Shown: piece by piece, positions 31,927-40,816 of the stretch
Layout: each line of letters opens with the position of its first letter
How positions within the stretch are numbered: position 1 is the stretch's first letter
Assembly (NCBI GenBank): GCA_017559305.1
Contig: JAFYSP010000001.1
Coordinates: 1-46,112 of the forward strand
DNA: 46,112 nucleotides
From: Clostridia bacterium
GTDB taxonomy: Bacteria > Bacillota > Clostridia > Oscillospirales > Acutalibacteraceae
Reading direction: 5' to 3'
Position numbers and translations under genes: made by a program
Notes under the pieces: model-generated
What the model saw: the letters and a program-made list of their open reading frames with translations, nothing else
Databases searched by the model: none
Told to the model about the DNA's origin: nothing

Positions 31927-34590
31927 ATGATTTGGCATAGTGCCGACAAAGATGCAGTTTGTAATGAACTGAACGTGAACTACGAAAATGGCCTGTATTC
32001 TGATGACGTCGCTGACAGAAAAAAGATATATGGCGAAAATATAATATCGAGCAAGACCAAAAAGACCTTTCTTGAAAGATTCAGTGAGCAGTTTAAGGAC
32101 AGGGCGGTTATTATACTTTTTGTTGCCACTCTGCTTAGCCTTGCCACAAATCTCATTTTCCAAAAAGGAAGTCTTTTGCAGCCGATTGCAATGCTTTTAC
32201 TGACCGTGATTTATGCATTGGTAGGCGCCGTTGAACGATATAAGGCAAATGAAATGTACGAAAGGTTGCAATCATCTGCCGCAACAAGCGCCACCGTAAA
32301 AAGAAACAAGGTTTTAACTGCCGTTGCCGCTACTGAACTTGTGCCGGGCGATATTATATTCCTCAGCGCAGGTGATTACATACCTGCAGATGCAAGAATA
32401 CTCGATTGCAAAAATTTCCACTGTGACGAATCCTATCTCACGGGCGACCGTGCTCCTGCAGAAAAGCAAAGTGACGTCGTACTTGACGACATAACGCCTA
32501 TTGAAGACAGAATAAATATGGTTTACTCGGGTTGCTCTGTGAAATCAGGCGAAGCAACTGCAGTTGTGGTTTCAACGGGTATGAACTCCGAAATCGGCAG
32601 AATTGAAGCAATCAACGAAGTAGACAAAACCATTTCTTCTTCACCTTTGAAAGCCCGAATAATAAGCGCTTCAACTAAAATTCTTGTGGTTTTACTTGCC
32701 CTTTGCGGTGTTGTATTTTTAATAGGATTTATAAGACTTTTAATTAACAGAGAAAGTTTTTCAATAAGATTTATTTCTCTTGTTACTTCGGCAGCAACTC
32801 TTTTTGCTTCCCTCATTCCCGAATCATTGATAGCGGCTACAAGTGTTATAATTTCGATTAGCCTCAAAAAAGCCGCCGCAAAAAAATCTATTATTAAAAA
32901 TCTTTCAACCCTTGAAAGTCTCGGAAGCATTTCGGTTATTTGCTGTGACAAAACCGGAAACATGACAAGCAACCAAAACAAAGTTGCTTATATTTACGAT
33001 GGCGAAAGCATTTGTGATTATTCCGAAAACGCCGAAAATCTCCCTTCTTCAGCCGCCAGTGTTTTATCTCTTGCCGCAATATGCAACGATGCGACTTTAC
33101 AATTTGAAAACGGAAAGCCGATAGCATCAGGTCAGCCTGCCGAAGCGGCAATCGTTGCGGCTATGGCAGAAAGTTTCAAGCGTGGCAAAGAGGACCTCGA
33201 CTCCACCTGTCCGAGACTATCCTCTCTCCCCTTTGACAAGCAAAGACGACTTATGACCACGATAAATATGATAGACGGCAAGGTCTACGCTATAACAAAG
33301 GGTGCTCCCGAAATTATTATTAATAATTGTCTGCCTTTTGATACCGAAAAGGCGCACAAGTGTCTTGAAGGAATGGCTATGCGAGGACTGCGTGTCATCG
33401 CTGTTGCATACAAGTTGCTTGAAAGCGCTCCGTTGAATCCCTCCCCCGAAGAAATCGAAAACGAAATGACCTTCTCAGGTCTTATCGCAATCAGCGATCC
33501 CATTTACGAGGATGCAAAAGAATCTGTTTCTATTGCTAAAAGCGCAGGAATACGAACCATTATGGTAACGGGTGACAATCTGCTCACCGCCTGTGCGGTT
33601 GCGACTGAACTCGGAATTTTATATGCCGGAATGAGCGCTGTTTCGAGCGAAGATCTGGCAAAAATGTCGGATGAAGAACTCGAAAACAAAATTGACGGAA
33701 TATCGGTCTTTGCAAGAATCACACCTGCGGACAAGCTCCGTATTGTAAAGGTTTTACAGGCAAAGTCAGAGTCTGTAATCATAACGGGTGATGGTGTCGA
33801 GGATGCCAAAGCACTCCGTACCGCAGATATTGGCTGTGCGCTTGGCGAGTGGGGATCAGACGTTGCTAAAAACGCCTCTGACATCACGCTTCAGGACGAC
33901 AAGTATTCAACCCTTGTTGAAGCGATAAAACTCGGAAAAGCCGCTTTTTACAATATAAGAAAAGCCGCCACCTATATCTTAAGCACATATTTAGGTTTGA
34001 TTATTTCATCGCTTATAATAATCTCGGTATTCGGCGTAATTCCTTTACCGAATGCGGCGCTTATCTGGATAAGCATGGTTGTAGCAACCATACCCGCATT
34101 TGCTATAGGCAGTGAGCCGCCCGAAAAATCCACAATGAACATACCGCCGAGAGATAAAAAAGAATTCTTCTTTACAAAAGACGTTATGATTGATATTTTC
34201 TGGCAGAGCGGAGTTTTGGGACTTGTGACCGCTATTGGTTTTATACTCGGAAAAGCCATGAGCGGTGGAAACATCGAGGCGGGATACACCCTTTGCTTTA
34301 TCGTTTTATCCCTTGCATCTGCTTTGCACTCATTTAATTTACGTTCGGCAAGTGAGTCAATCGTCAAAGTGGGCATTTTGAAAAACAAGGAAATACTCGC
34401 AAGTTTCGTTATTTGTATTTTATTGCTGATTATTGCAACCTTGTCCCCTGTAAGTTCTTTATTAGGACTTGCAGTGATCAGTTCAAATTGTTGGTGGGTA
34501 GGCATTTTACTTGCGGTAATACCTGTTATCGTATGCGAAGGTGTAAAACTTGCAAGAAAACTTATATTAGTTATAAAGGAAAATAAATAG
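31927..34590 (+). CDS. Divergent P2-type cation-transporting ATPase with altered catalytic motifs
   Basis: An 887-aa membrane ATPase with the full P-type order: A domain, two helix pairs, P domain with phosphorylated Asp341, N domain with KGAPE, TGDN, and four to six C-terminal helices. It looks like a Ca2+-ATPase (SERCA/PMR1-like) but key motifs differ: TGES reads TGDR (172-175), PEGL reads PESL (298-301), DKTGT reads DKTGN (341-345), GDGxND reads GDGVED (621-626). Loss of the A-domain Glu should impair dephosphorylation. The frame is intact, so it is conserved as protein. RBS AAGGAG. Followed by a strong terminator. Ion unknown. Confidence 0.85.
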   Translation: MIWHSADKDAVCNELNVNYENGLYSDDVADRKKIYGENIISSKTKKTFLERFSEQFKDRAVIILFVATLLSLATNLIFQKGSLLQPIAMLLLTVIYALVGAVERYKANEMYERLQSSAATSATVKRNKVLTAVAATELVPGDIIFLSAGDYIPADARILDCKNFHCDESYLTGDRAPAEKQSDVVLDDITPIEDRINMVYSGCSVKSGEATAVVVSTGMNSEIGRIEAINEVDKTISSSPLKARIISASTKILVVLLALCGVVFLIGFIRLLINRESFSIRFISLVTSAATLFASLIPESLIAATSVIISISLKKAAAKKSIIKNLSTLESLGSISVICCDKTGNMTSNQNKVAYIYDGESICDYSENAENLPSSAASVLSLAAICNDATLQFENGKPIASGQPAEAAIVAAMAESFKRGKEDLDSTCPRLSSLPFDKQRRLMTTINMIDGKVYAITKGAPEIIINNCLPFDTEKAHKCLEGMAMRGLRVIAVAYKLLESAPLNPSPEEIENEMTFSGLIAISDPIYEDAKESVSIAKSAGIRTIMVTGDNLLTACAVATELGILYAGMSAVSSEDLAKMSDEELENKIDGISVFARITPADKLRIVKVLQAKSESVIITGDGVEDAKALRTADIGCALGEWGSDVAKNASDITLQDDKYSTLVEAIKLGKAAFYNIRKAATYILSTYLGLIISSLIIISVFGVIPLPNAALIWISMVVATIPAFAIGSEPPEKSTMNIPPRDKKEFFFTKDVMIDIFWQSGVLGLVTAIGFILGKAMSGGNIEAGYTLCFIVLSLASALHSFNLRSASESIVKVGILKNKEILASFVICILLLIIATLSPVSSLLGLAVISSNCWWVGILLAVIPVIVCEGVKLARKLILVIKENK

Positions 34591-34593
34591 TTG

Positions 34594-34630
34594 AAAATCC
34601 GATGAGAATTCTCATCGGATTTTTGTTTTT
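34594..34630 (+). terminator. Terminator of the P-type ATPase gene
   Basis: AAAATCCGATGAG (34594-34606) pairs with CTCATCGGATTTT (34611-34623), loop AATT. Confidence 0.9.
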
Positions 34631-34639
34631 ATAAATTTC

Positions 34640-34668
34640 TTGCATAATGGAATAACTTATGCTAAAAT
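34640..34668 (+). promoter_or_regulatory. Promoter of the 34.7-kb structured RNA
   Basis: TTGCAT (34640-34645), 17 bp, TAAAAT (34663-34668) with a TG-n extended -10. The predicted start near 34675 coincides with the first base of a closing helix. Confidence 0.65.
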
Positions 34669-34674
34669 TTACTT

Positions 34675-34829
34675 GCGACACAGTTTAATATTTTTGTCAT
34701 TAAAGCGGCATACTATTTTAGCAAAAATGTATGTCTTGGCATCTTCATGTCCGTTTTGATGACTAGAGAACTGTGTCGCAGCAGGTCGAGACTGCGTTTT
34801 TCATGCGCGGCTTCGGCTGCGCATTTTTT
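34675..34829 (+). ncRNA. Structured RNA or riboswitch-like leader ahead of a small coiled-coil gene
   Basis: GCGACACAGTT (34675-34685) pairs perfectly with AACTGTGTCGC about 85 nt on, closing a domain with further helices (GTCAT/ATGAC, GGCATAC/GTATGTC, hairpin GGCAT-CTTC-ATGTC). The 3' strand of the closing helix overlaps a second hairpin CGCAG...CTGCG followed by T5, so the two may be alternative. A third hairpin TGCGCGGC-TTCG-GCTGCGCA with T6 ends at 34829, 18 bp before the next ATG. This fits either a free small RNA with two terminators or a leader that controls the 65-aa protein. I do not recognise the family. Confidence 0.65.
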
Positions 34830-34846
34830 AGTTTGGAGTGAAAATT

Positions 34847-35044
34847 ATGACCTACAAAGATAAATATGAAGCGTGTAAATCAAAACTGTTTATGGTATCA
34901 TGTCATATTGAATCAATCCTTGAAGCGCTTGACGAGACAAGAAATAGAGTTGAAAAACTTGATAGAATAATAAACAAACTTCCCGACGAAATAAAGAAAG
35001 ATTTATTCGGAATCGAATACGAACAGTTGTTGAATAATAAATAG
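34847..35044 (+). CDS. Small coiled-coil protein, unknown
   Basis: A 65-aa protein, highly charged and helical (IESILEALDETRNRVEKLDR), so a likely short coiled coil. Start ATG 34847 has GGAG seven bases upstream; a GTG at 34838 overlaps that site. It lies directly behind the terminator of the structured RNA and ends in its own terminator (35050-35079). No membrane segment or known domain. Confidence 0.65.
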   Translation: MTYKDKYEACKSKLFMVSCHIESILEALDETRNRVEKLDRIINKLPDEIKKDLFGIEYEQLLNNK

Positions 35045-35049
35045 GAATG

Positions 35050-35079
35050 AAAAAAGCACCGCTCATGCGGTGCTTTTTT
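35050..35079. terminator. Bidirectional terminator before the GH78-like gene
   Basis: AAAAAGCACCGC-TCAT-GCGGTGCTTTTT, perfect stem, T-runs both ways. Confidence 0.92.
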
Positions 35080-35087
35080 ATTTGATA

Positions 35088-37289
35088 TTAAAGGTTGATT
35101 TCTGCTTTGTAGGTATTTTCGGTTGTGACTACTGCATCGCATCCGGGGAGAACTACCGTGAGTTCAATTCCGCTGTTTGCAGGAGTCTTGACTTCAAATG
35201 ATACCTTGCCGTCCTTCTTCTCCCAAGCAACGTCTACAGTACCGTAAGGTGTAGGGACAGAGCCGTTTGCAAAGTTTAATCCGCCAACGCTGAAGTCGGG
35301 TTTAACGGTTACCTTGCCGAAACCATAGGTTGCAGGCTGAACGCCGAGCACTATTGCAGAGAATTCATAAATAGGTGCGCCTGACCAACCGTGGCATTCA
35401 CTTCGGGGAGAGTCGGGGTTTTCACACCAAGTGGTGCAACCCTGATCGAGCATCTTCTTCCAACCATCGAAAACCTTGGTTGCATATTCATCATATACAC
35501 CTGCTTTTTCGAGAGCACGGAACATAAAGTGATTCATAGAGAAGGAGCACTTGGGCAAATCCTTATCCATTGTTCTTCTCATAAGTTCGGTTGCGGCATC
35601 GCCCTCTACTGCGCCTGAAAGAACTGCCCATACCGACGTGTGCTGTGTATAGTTCTTGGTTTCTACACCTGTTCTGTAAAGACCGTCCTGCTCGTCATAG
35701 CAAAGTTTATTGACAGCGGCTAAAACGTTATCTTTTCTCTTCTGATACTCTGCGGCAAAGCCATCGTTACCGAGCGCCTTTGAAAGTTCAACAGCGGTGC
35801 CAAGACCTGCGGCATAGAGCATACTGTCGATTGTCATAAGTTCATCTGTGCCGAAAAGGGGTACGCCATATTCCCAACCGGGTACCCAGTCAACGAACTG
35901 CCAATATTCAGTTCTGCCGACAAGTCCGTTATCTGCAAGTCTTCTGTGATATACGTCGAGAAGTTTCTGCATTACGCCGTACATCTCTGCAACGAAGGTC
36001 TTATCACCTGTTCTGCGGAGGTAATCAACAAGCATAAAGATCCAGAAAATCGGGAAGTCAGCAATAATCTGATTGATAACAGAAGGATAGTTTGCCTGAA
36101 GCATACCGCCCGGAATCTGTGAATGAGCCATATTGGAGATTACCTTCTTGATCATACGGGTATCGGTAGAAAGGCAATGTGAATACAAGAGTTGAAGTTC
36201 GCCGTCCATATCATATTGCTGCTGCTCATAGTAAGGACAGTCAACAACAAGTTCATGCATACAGCAAAGCAAGGTGTGGATAGAGGTATTCCACATACGG
36301 TTATAATACTCGTCAGAGCAATTGAACTTTGCAGTTATATCGAGAGGATAGTAAAGTTCTGCAAAGGTTGAGTTTTCAAGGTCAAGTTCGAAATTCTCAG
36401 CATCGGTATCAAAACGGATATAGCGGAATGCTCTGTAGGTGAGGGGTGCGAAAGACTGGTCTTTACCTGTGAGCACTGCGCTCTCGGTTGAACCGAAGAT
36501 ATTACCGCTTGTATCGTCACGCTTATCCTTTTCGGTAGCGCTATCAAGATAATAGCATTCTGCATAGGTAATCTTAACCTTCTTATCTGCTTCGCCCTTG
36601 AATTTAAGGTCGATCATACCTGTTACGTACTCGCCTGCATCAATCTCAACAAAGCCCTTGCCGCTCTTTACGAGTGAGAATTTCTTGGGAGCATTTGGAA
36701 TGAGGAGAGGAATTGTGCGAGGTACCAAAGGATAAATGCTATCAACACCGTAAACTGTATAGCGGTCAAGAGATACGCCGGAAGCGTTATGACAGCCGAC
36801 CTCGGTGGTCTTATATTCGCCGAGATGCTCCTCAAAAGGAGGCATAGAAGCGAGAAGTCCGAAATCGGGATAATTATAGCGGATAGAATCAACTCTCTCA
36901 CAAGTGAAGTTATTATCACTTACAAACTTTCTTTCTACTCCGTCCTCAACGATTGTTCCGTCGAACCACATTGCTGCGTGTCCTTTACGGAAGGTGTTAA
37001 GAGCGATTGTTGTTCCTGCGGGGCAGTAAAGAACGCGGACTGTAATATCATTCTTGCCCTCTTTAAGATAAGGGGTGATAACCGGCTGCTCATAAGCCCA
37101 GTCATACTGTGTTCCCTTTACGGGGCCATCGCAGACAAAGTTTCCGTTAACGTAAAGGCGGTATCTTGTATCGGCTGAAATATTAGCCGTCATTGTAGCG
37201 CCTTTCTTTGCCTCGAAACTTGATTTGAACACATATTCCTTTGCGTAAGGAAGCAGTTCGTTAGCATAAAGCCAAAATCCGTGTGACAT
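35088..37289 (-). CDS. GH78-like alpha-L-rhamnosidase family protein
   Basis: A 733-aa protein without signal peptide, so cytoplasmic. N-terminal beta-sandwich with YRLYVNGNFVCDGPVKG (~50-65), typical of rhamnosidase accessory domains. The (alpha/alpha)6 catalytic region (~330-640) has VDCPYYEQQQYDMDGELQ, EYWQFVDWVPGW and GWSGAPIYEFSA. The C-terminal beta domain is ~650-733. The usual DCP-x-R-E-x-x-GW-x-GD is changed, so specificity may differ from rhamnose. RBS AAGGAGA. Last gene of a probable phosphoesterase-PLP lyase-GH78 operon (32 bp gap). Confidence 0.85.
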   Translation of the reverse strand: MSHGFWLYANELLPYAKEYVFKSSFEAKKGATMTANISADTRYRLYVNGNFVCDGPVKGTQYDWAYEQPVITPYLKEGKNDITVRVLYCPAGTTIALNTFRKGHAAMWFDGTIVEDGVERKFVSDNNFTCERVDSIRYNYPDFGLLASMPPFEEHLGEYKTTEVGCHNASGVSLDRYTVYGVDSIYPLVPRTIPLLIPNAPKKFSLVKSGKGFVEIDAGEYVTGMIDLKFKGEADKKVKITYAECYYLDSATEKDKRDDTSGNIFGSTESAVLTGKDQSFAPLTYRAFRYIRFDTDAENFELDLENSTFAELYYPLDITAKFNCSDEYYNRMWNTSIHTLLCCMHELVVDCPYYEQQQYDMDGELQLLYSHCLSTDTRMIKKVISNMAHSQIPGGMLQANYPSVINQIIADFPIFWIFMLVDYLRRTGDKTFVAEMYGVMQKLLDVYHRRLADNGLVGRTEYWQFVDWVPGWEYGVPLFGTDELMTIDSMLYAAGLGTAVELSKALGNDGFAAEYQKRKDNVLAAVNKLCYDEQDGLYRTGVETKNYTQHTSVWAVLSGAVEGDAATELMRRTMDKDLPKCSFSMNHFMFRALEKAGVYDEYATKVFDGWKKMLDQGCTTWCENPDSPRSECHGWSGAPIYEFSAIVLGVQPATYGFGKVTVKPDFSVGGLNFANGSVPTPYGTVDVAWEKKDGKVSFEVKTPANSGIELTVVLPGCDAVVTTENTYKAEINL

Positions 37290-37321
37290 AGTTTTCTCCT
37301 TAAAATATGTATTTTTAGATT

Positions 37322-38602
37322 TTATAATTTAACAATGCCTGCATTAACAAGGTATTGCAAAGACATCATAATTCCGAGTTTTGCGTGGTTCCAGGTAAGA
37401 CCGCCCTGAAAATAAACTGCATAGGGTTCTCTTATCGGTCCGTCGGCAGAAAGTTCAATAGAAGAACCCTGAACAAAAGCGCCTGCCGCCATTATAACGT
37501 CATCATTATAACCTGGGATTAAGTAAGGAATTGGGGTTACATAGGAATCGACGGGAGCCGCCGCCTGAATACCCTCACAAAAAGCGCACATTGCTTCTTT
37601 AGAGCCGAGTTCTACCGACTGAATAATATCGAATCTGTCCTCTGTAGCGTTCGGAACTGTATGGTAACCGAGTTTTTCATAAAGGTTAGCAGCAAAGATT
37701 GCGCCTTTGAGCGCTCCTGCCGTTACTGTCGGAGCAAGGAAAAATCCTTGATAAAAATCCTTCATGATTGAAAGGCTTGCGCCGACGTCAGCGCCGATGC
37801 CGGGGGCATTAAGACGGTTTGAGCATCTATCAATGCACTCTTTTGTGCCGCAGATATATCCGCCTATGGGAGCAAGACCGCCACCTGCATTTTTTATAAG
37901 TGAGCCAACAGTCATATCAGCGCCTACGTCACTCGGCTCGATGGTTTCGACGAATTCGCCGTAGCAATTATCAACCATAACCTTGACAGAAGGTTTAATA
38001 TTCTTAATAAAAGCTATGAGTTCTCCTATTCTCTCAACCGAGAGTGTGGGACGCATACTGTATCCCTTTGAGCGCTGAATTGTGACGAGTTTTGTTTTTT
38101 CGTTTATGGCGTTTTTTATGCCCTCATAATCAAAATCGCCGTTTGGAAGTAAATCCACCTCACGATACGTAACACCGAATTCAGCAAGACTGCAAGCAGA
38201 AGGGCGAATACCTATTACTTCTTCGAGTGTATCGTAAGGTCTGCCTACGGGAGATAAAAGTTCATCTCCCGGCAAAAGGTTTGCCGAAAGGGCGGTGGCA
38301 AGTGCATGTGTACCGCAGGTGATTTGTGGGCGGACCAATGCCGCTTCGGTATGGAAAACACTTGCATAAACCTTTTCTAAAGTGTCTCTGCCGAGGTCAT
38401 CGTGACCGTAACCCGTAGTACCTGCAAAGCAAGCGGCGCTTACTCTGTTTTCCTGAAAAGCCGACAAAACCTTTGCGGCGTTTATCTCGGCTATCTCATC
38501 AATTTTATCGAATCTTTCGCGAAGTGAAGAAATTATCGAATCGGAAAGTTCCAACACTTTGTTTGATATGCCGAATTTTTCGTATATAGTATTTTTTTGC
38601 AT
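37322..38602 (-). CDS. Methionine gamma-lyase-like PLP enzyme (aluminum resistance protein family)
   Basis: A 426-aa fold-type I PLP protein of the family annotated as methionine gamma-lyase or aluminum resistance protein (YnbB-like in Bacillus). Seen: AGTTGYGHDDLGRDTLEKVY, QITCGTHALATAL, VDNCYGEFVE (PLP Asp) and SLIKNAGGGLAPIGGY with the Schiff-base lysine. Real reaction in most members is untested. RBS AAGGTG. It starts 13 bp after the phosphoesterase gene, so they are likely cotranscribed. Confidence 0.88.
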   Translation of the reverse strand: MQKNTIYEKFGISNKVLELSDSIISSLRERFDKIDEIAEINAAKVLSAFQENRVSAACFAGTTGYGHDDLGRDTLEKVYASVFHTEAALVRPQITCGTHALATALSANLLPGDELLSPVGRPYDTLEEVIGIRPSACSLAEFGVTYREVDLLPNGDFDYEGIKNAINEKTKLVTIQRSKGYSMRPTLSVERIGELIAFIKNIKPSVKVMVDNCYGEFVETIEPSDVGADMTVGSLIKNAGGGLAPIGGYICGTKECIDRCSNRLNAPGIGADVGASLSIMKDFYQGFFLAPTVTAGALKGAIFAANLYEKLGYHTVPNATEDRFDIIQSVELGSKEAMCAFCEGIQAAAPVDSYVTPIPYLIPGYNDDVIMAAGAFVQGSSIELSADGPIREPYAVYFQGGLTWNHAKLGIMMSLQYLVNAGIVKL

Positions 38603-38615
38603 ATATCTTTACACC

Positions 38616-39500
38616 TTAATCTGATTTAAGTTCAATAATTACAATTTCGGGCGGATTGAAAACTCTGAATCCTGCATGACCGTTTCCAAGGCCTCGGGAT
38701 ACTATCATTTTATTTTCGCCATTTTCAAAAAGACCTGCATCATACTCGGGAAAAAAGTCTTTTTCAGGACTGAAAACGCCACCTGAAAACGGCAGTCTTA
38801 TCATTCCGCCATGCATATGTCCCGCAAGTGTCAGGTCTGCACCCCACTCGCTGTAGGTATCAAAATAGGTGGGACTATGGGTCAAGAGAATATTAAATCC
38901 GTCAGAAGATTTGCCGAGCAAGGTTTCGGCGCTTGATATTTCAAAATCATATTTTTCTTCCGCATCTGCCGATTGATAATAACGAAGGTTGAACCAAAGC
39001 CCATAAAGAGAAATCTCGGAATTTCCTTTTTTAAGAGTGGTGCTCTTATTATTAAGACAGTTCACACCGACATTCTGCAATTTGCTTTCGAGAGAGTGAC
39101 AAAAATCTTCCCCTTGAATAAGTTCGTGATTTCCGAAAATATAATAGGTTTCAAAGTCACTTGCAATCCTGTCGCAAAGAGAAAGAAATACGGCGCCGTC
39201 ATCCTCCTGACTGTTCACCATATCGCCGCCGAGCAAGACCACGTCGGGATTCACTTCTTTAATTTTTCGCACGAGTCGGCTATTATCAATGCCAAATTCG
39301 GCAGAGTGAAAATCGGTAACGAGCAACATTTTATATCCCGAAAACTCGGTCGGGATTTTGCCGCTTTCTATTACGTAATGCGACTCGGTGATAAGTGTAT
39401 TTCCAACCGCTACCGAAGCAGTCACAAACACAAGAAAAACCAATATTATTGCGAGGATTTTTGATATTTTTTTACTAAAAGATCTCTTATATTCATTCAT
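38616..39500 (-). CDS. Membrane-anchored metallophosphoesterase (YaeI/YkuE-like)
   Basis: A 294-aa calcineurin-like phosphoesterase with an N-terminal membrane anchor (~12-32). All five metal motifs are visible: TDFH, GGDMVN, GNHE, THSP and GHMHGG. Relatives act on UDP-diacylglucosamine or related lipids, or are of unknown target. First gene of the operon with the PLP lyase and GH78; a TATAAT box lies 15-20 bp upstream on the minus strand, with no clear -35. Confidence 0.9.
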   Translation of the reverse strand: MNEYKRSFSKKISKILAIILVFLVFVTASVAVGNTLITESHYVIESGKIPTEFSGYKMLLVTDFHSAEFGIDNSRLVRKIKEVNPDVVLLGGDMVNSQEDDGAVFLSLCDRIASDFETYYIFGNHELIQGEDFCHSLESKLQNVGVNCLNNKSTTLKKGNSEISLYGLWFNLRYYQSADAEEKYDFEISSAETLLGKSSDGFNILLTHSPTYFDTYSEWGADLTLAGHMHGGMIRLPFSGGVFSPEKDFFPEYDAGLFENGENKMIVSRGLGNGHAGFRVFNPPEIVIIELKSD

Positions 39501-39560
39501 AGAATTATTATACCACTACCACACAACAATTTCTACTCTTTTTTACTTGAAAAGCCAAAT

Positions 39561-39594
39561 AAAAATGCTCTGCAAAATTTCACAGAGCATTTAT
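39561..39594 (-). terminator. Terminator of the 39.6-kb EamA transporter gene
   Basis: AAATGCTCTG/CAGAGCATTT with a U-run on the minus strand, 6 bp past the stop. Confidence 0.85.
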
Positions 39595-39599
39595 TGAAA

Positions 39600-40511
39600 T
39601 TATAGGAAAAGCAACGTTCCGACAAAGCAAAGAATTATACCTATCAAAGTGTTTTTTGTGATTTTTTCCCTAAACGCCAAGCGACCTGCCAAGGCAGAAA
39701 AAATGATTGTTCCGCCCGTTATCATCGGGAACAAAACCGATGCGGGAAGTTTAGACGCGCAAAGGAGTTGAATAACGACGTAAATACCGCTTCCGATAGC
39801 GTTTCCGCTTGAAAATCCCAATGCTTTGAATTTAGGGATCGCCTTTAATTCTTCCTTATGCTTTGGTCCTATAACAAGGAGTGATGCCGAGCAAAGCACC
39901 GCTTGAGCAAGACCTTGAATAAACACAAATCCCGTGGTTGCGGTTGCTATTTCGGTAAATTCGGGCAACTGATGAACCTTTGAAGCCACGCTTACCATAC
40001 CGTTGAACAAGAAAATCAGACTTCCCAAGAAAATAATCGCCTTTACGTTGGTGCTTTTTTCTTTTGTTCTGTTTGAAAGGACAACACCCGACACGACAAG
40101 TACAAGACCTAATATACGCAAAGCAATTTGCCAACCTGTAAGTGACTGAAACTCGCCGAGGAATATAATACCGAAAAGATAAGGAATTATCATTCCGCCC
40201 GACATTAAAAAGAGGGTGTAATTTGTCATGGGGCCTTTTTTCATCATCTTAAAGCCGAGTATTACATATAAAAAGCAGAATATGCTCATTATCGAAGCGC
40301 AAATAATTGCAAAGGGAGAAAAATTGAAACCTTCAATGCCGAATAATCCCAAATGAACAAAAAAGAACACTACGGTTGTTTCGATACCGTTAAGAGCATT
40401 GAAGAAAAGTCCTTTAACCACCGATGAGCCGACGTGCTTTTGATATAATTTTTGGAAAGAGGAATTTACAGCAAGGATCATTACCCCTGCCAACATCAAT
40501 AAATAATACAT
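39600..40511 (-). CDS. EamA-like DMT-superfamily transporter
   Basis: A 303-aa protein with about ten hydrophobic helices; the ends of both repeats (SGVVLSNRTKE and FVGTLLFL) fit the EamA/SMR-like group. I start at ATG 40511 (AGGTGATGTT upstream), since the 14 residues before are not hydrophobic and have no ribosome site. Substrate unknown. Monocistronic. Confidence 0.82.
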   Translation of the reverse strand: MYYLLMLAGVMILAVNSSFQKLYQKHVGSSVVKGLFFNALNGIETTVVFFFVHLGLFGIEGFNFSPFAIICASIMSIFCFLYVILGFKMMKKGPMTNYTLFLMSGGMIIPYLFGIIFLGEFQSLTGWQIALRILGLVLVVSGVVLSNRTKEKSTNVKAIIFLGSLIFLFNGMVSVASKVHQLPEFTEIATATTGFVFIQGLAQAVLCSASLLVIGPKHKEELKAIPKFKALGFSSGNAIGSGIYVVIQLLCASKLPASVLFPMITGGTIIFSALAGRLAFREKITKNTLIGIILCFVGTLLFL

Positions 40512-40626
40512 AACATCACCTGATATTTTAATACCGCCGATATTATATATCATTATATTTGAAAATGCAAGAGCGTTTTTTATTTTATTTTAGCATCAGG
40601 CGTTGCAACGAAAAAACGCATAATTG

Positions 40627-40658
40627 AAAGAGCCACTCCCGAAGGAATGGCTCTTTTT
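40627..40658. terminator. Terminator after the 44-residue peptide gene
   Basis: AAAGAGCCA...TGGCTCTTT with a CGAA loop. The U-run is better on the plus strand, but only the minus-strand peptide gene is adjacent. Confidence 0.7.
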
Positions 40659-40661
40659 TAA

Positions 40662-40796
40662 TTAGTTACCGAACATTTCGTCAAATGTGTTGTGGTCTCC
40701 GTTTTCTTCAGTATACATACCGGAAACTTCAACAGCGATTGACTCATCTACTTGGTATTTAGTAAGGAGAAATTCGGGTGATTCATATTTCTTCAT
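40662..40796 (-). CDS. 44-residue peptide cotranscribed with the giant surface protein
   Basis: ATG preceded by AAGGAGAAAAACAAA; encodes MKKYESPEFLLTKYQVDESI and a further 24 acidic residues ending NTFDEMFGN. There is no signal peptide or membrane helix. It begins 20 bp after the stop of the giant protein. Short acidic peptides starting MKKYESPE or similar are, from memory, common in gut Clostridia next to large secreted proteins. It could be a ribosomally made peptide precursor or an unknown partner; no maturation enzyme is in view. Confidence 0.65.
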   Translation of the reverse strand: MKKYESPEFLLTKYQVDESIAVEVSGMYTEENGDHNTFDEMFGN

Positions 40797-40816
40797 TTTG
40801 TTTTTCTCCTTCCATA

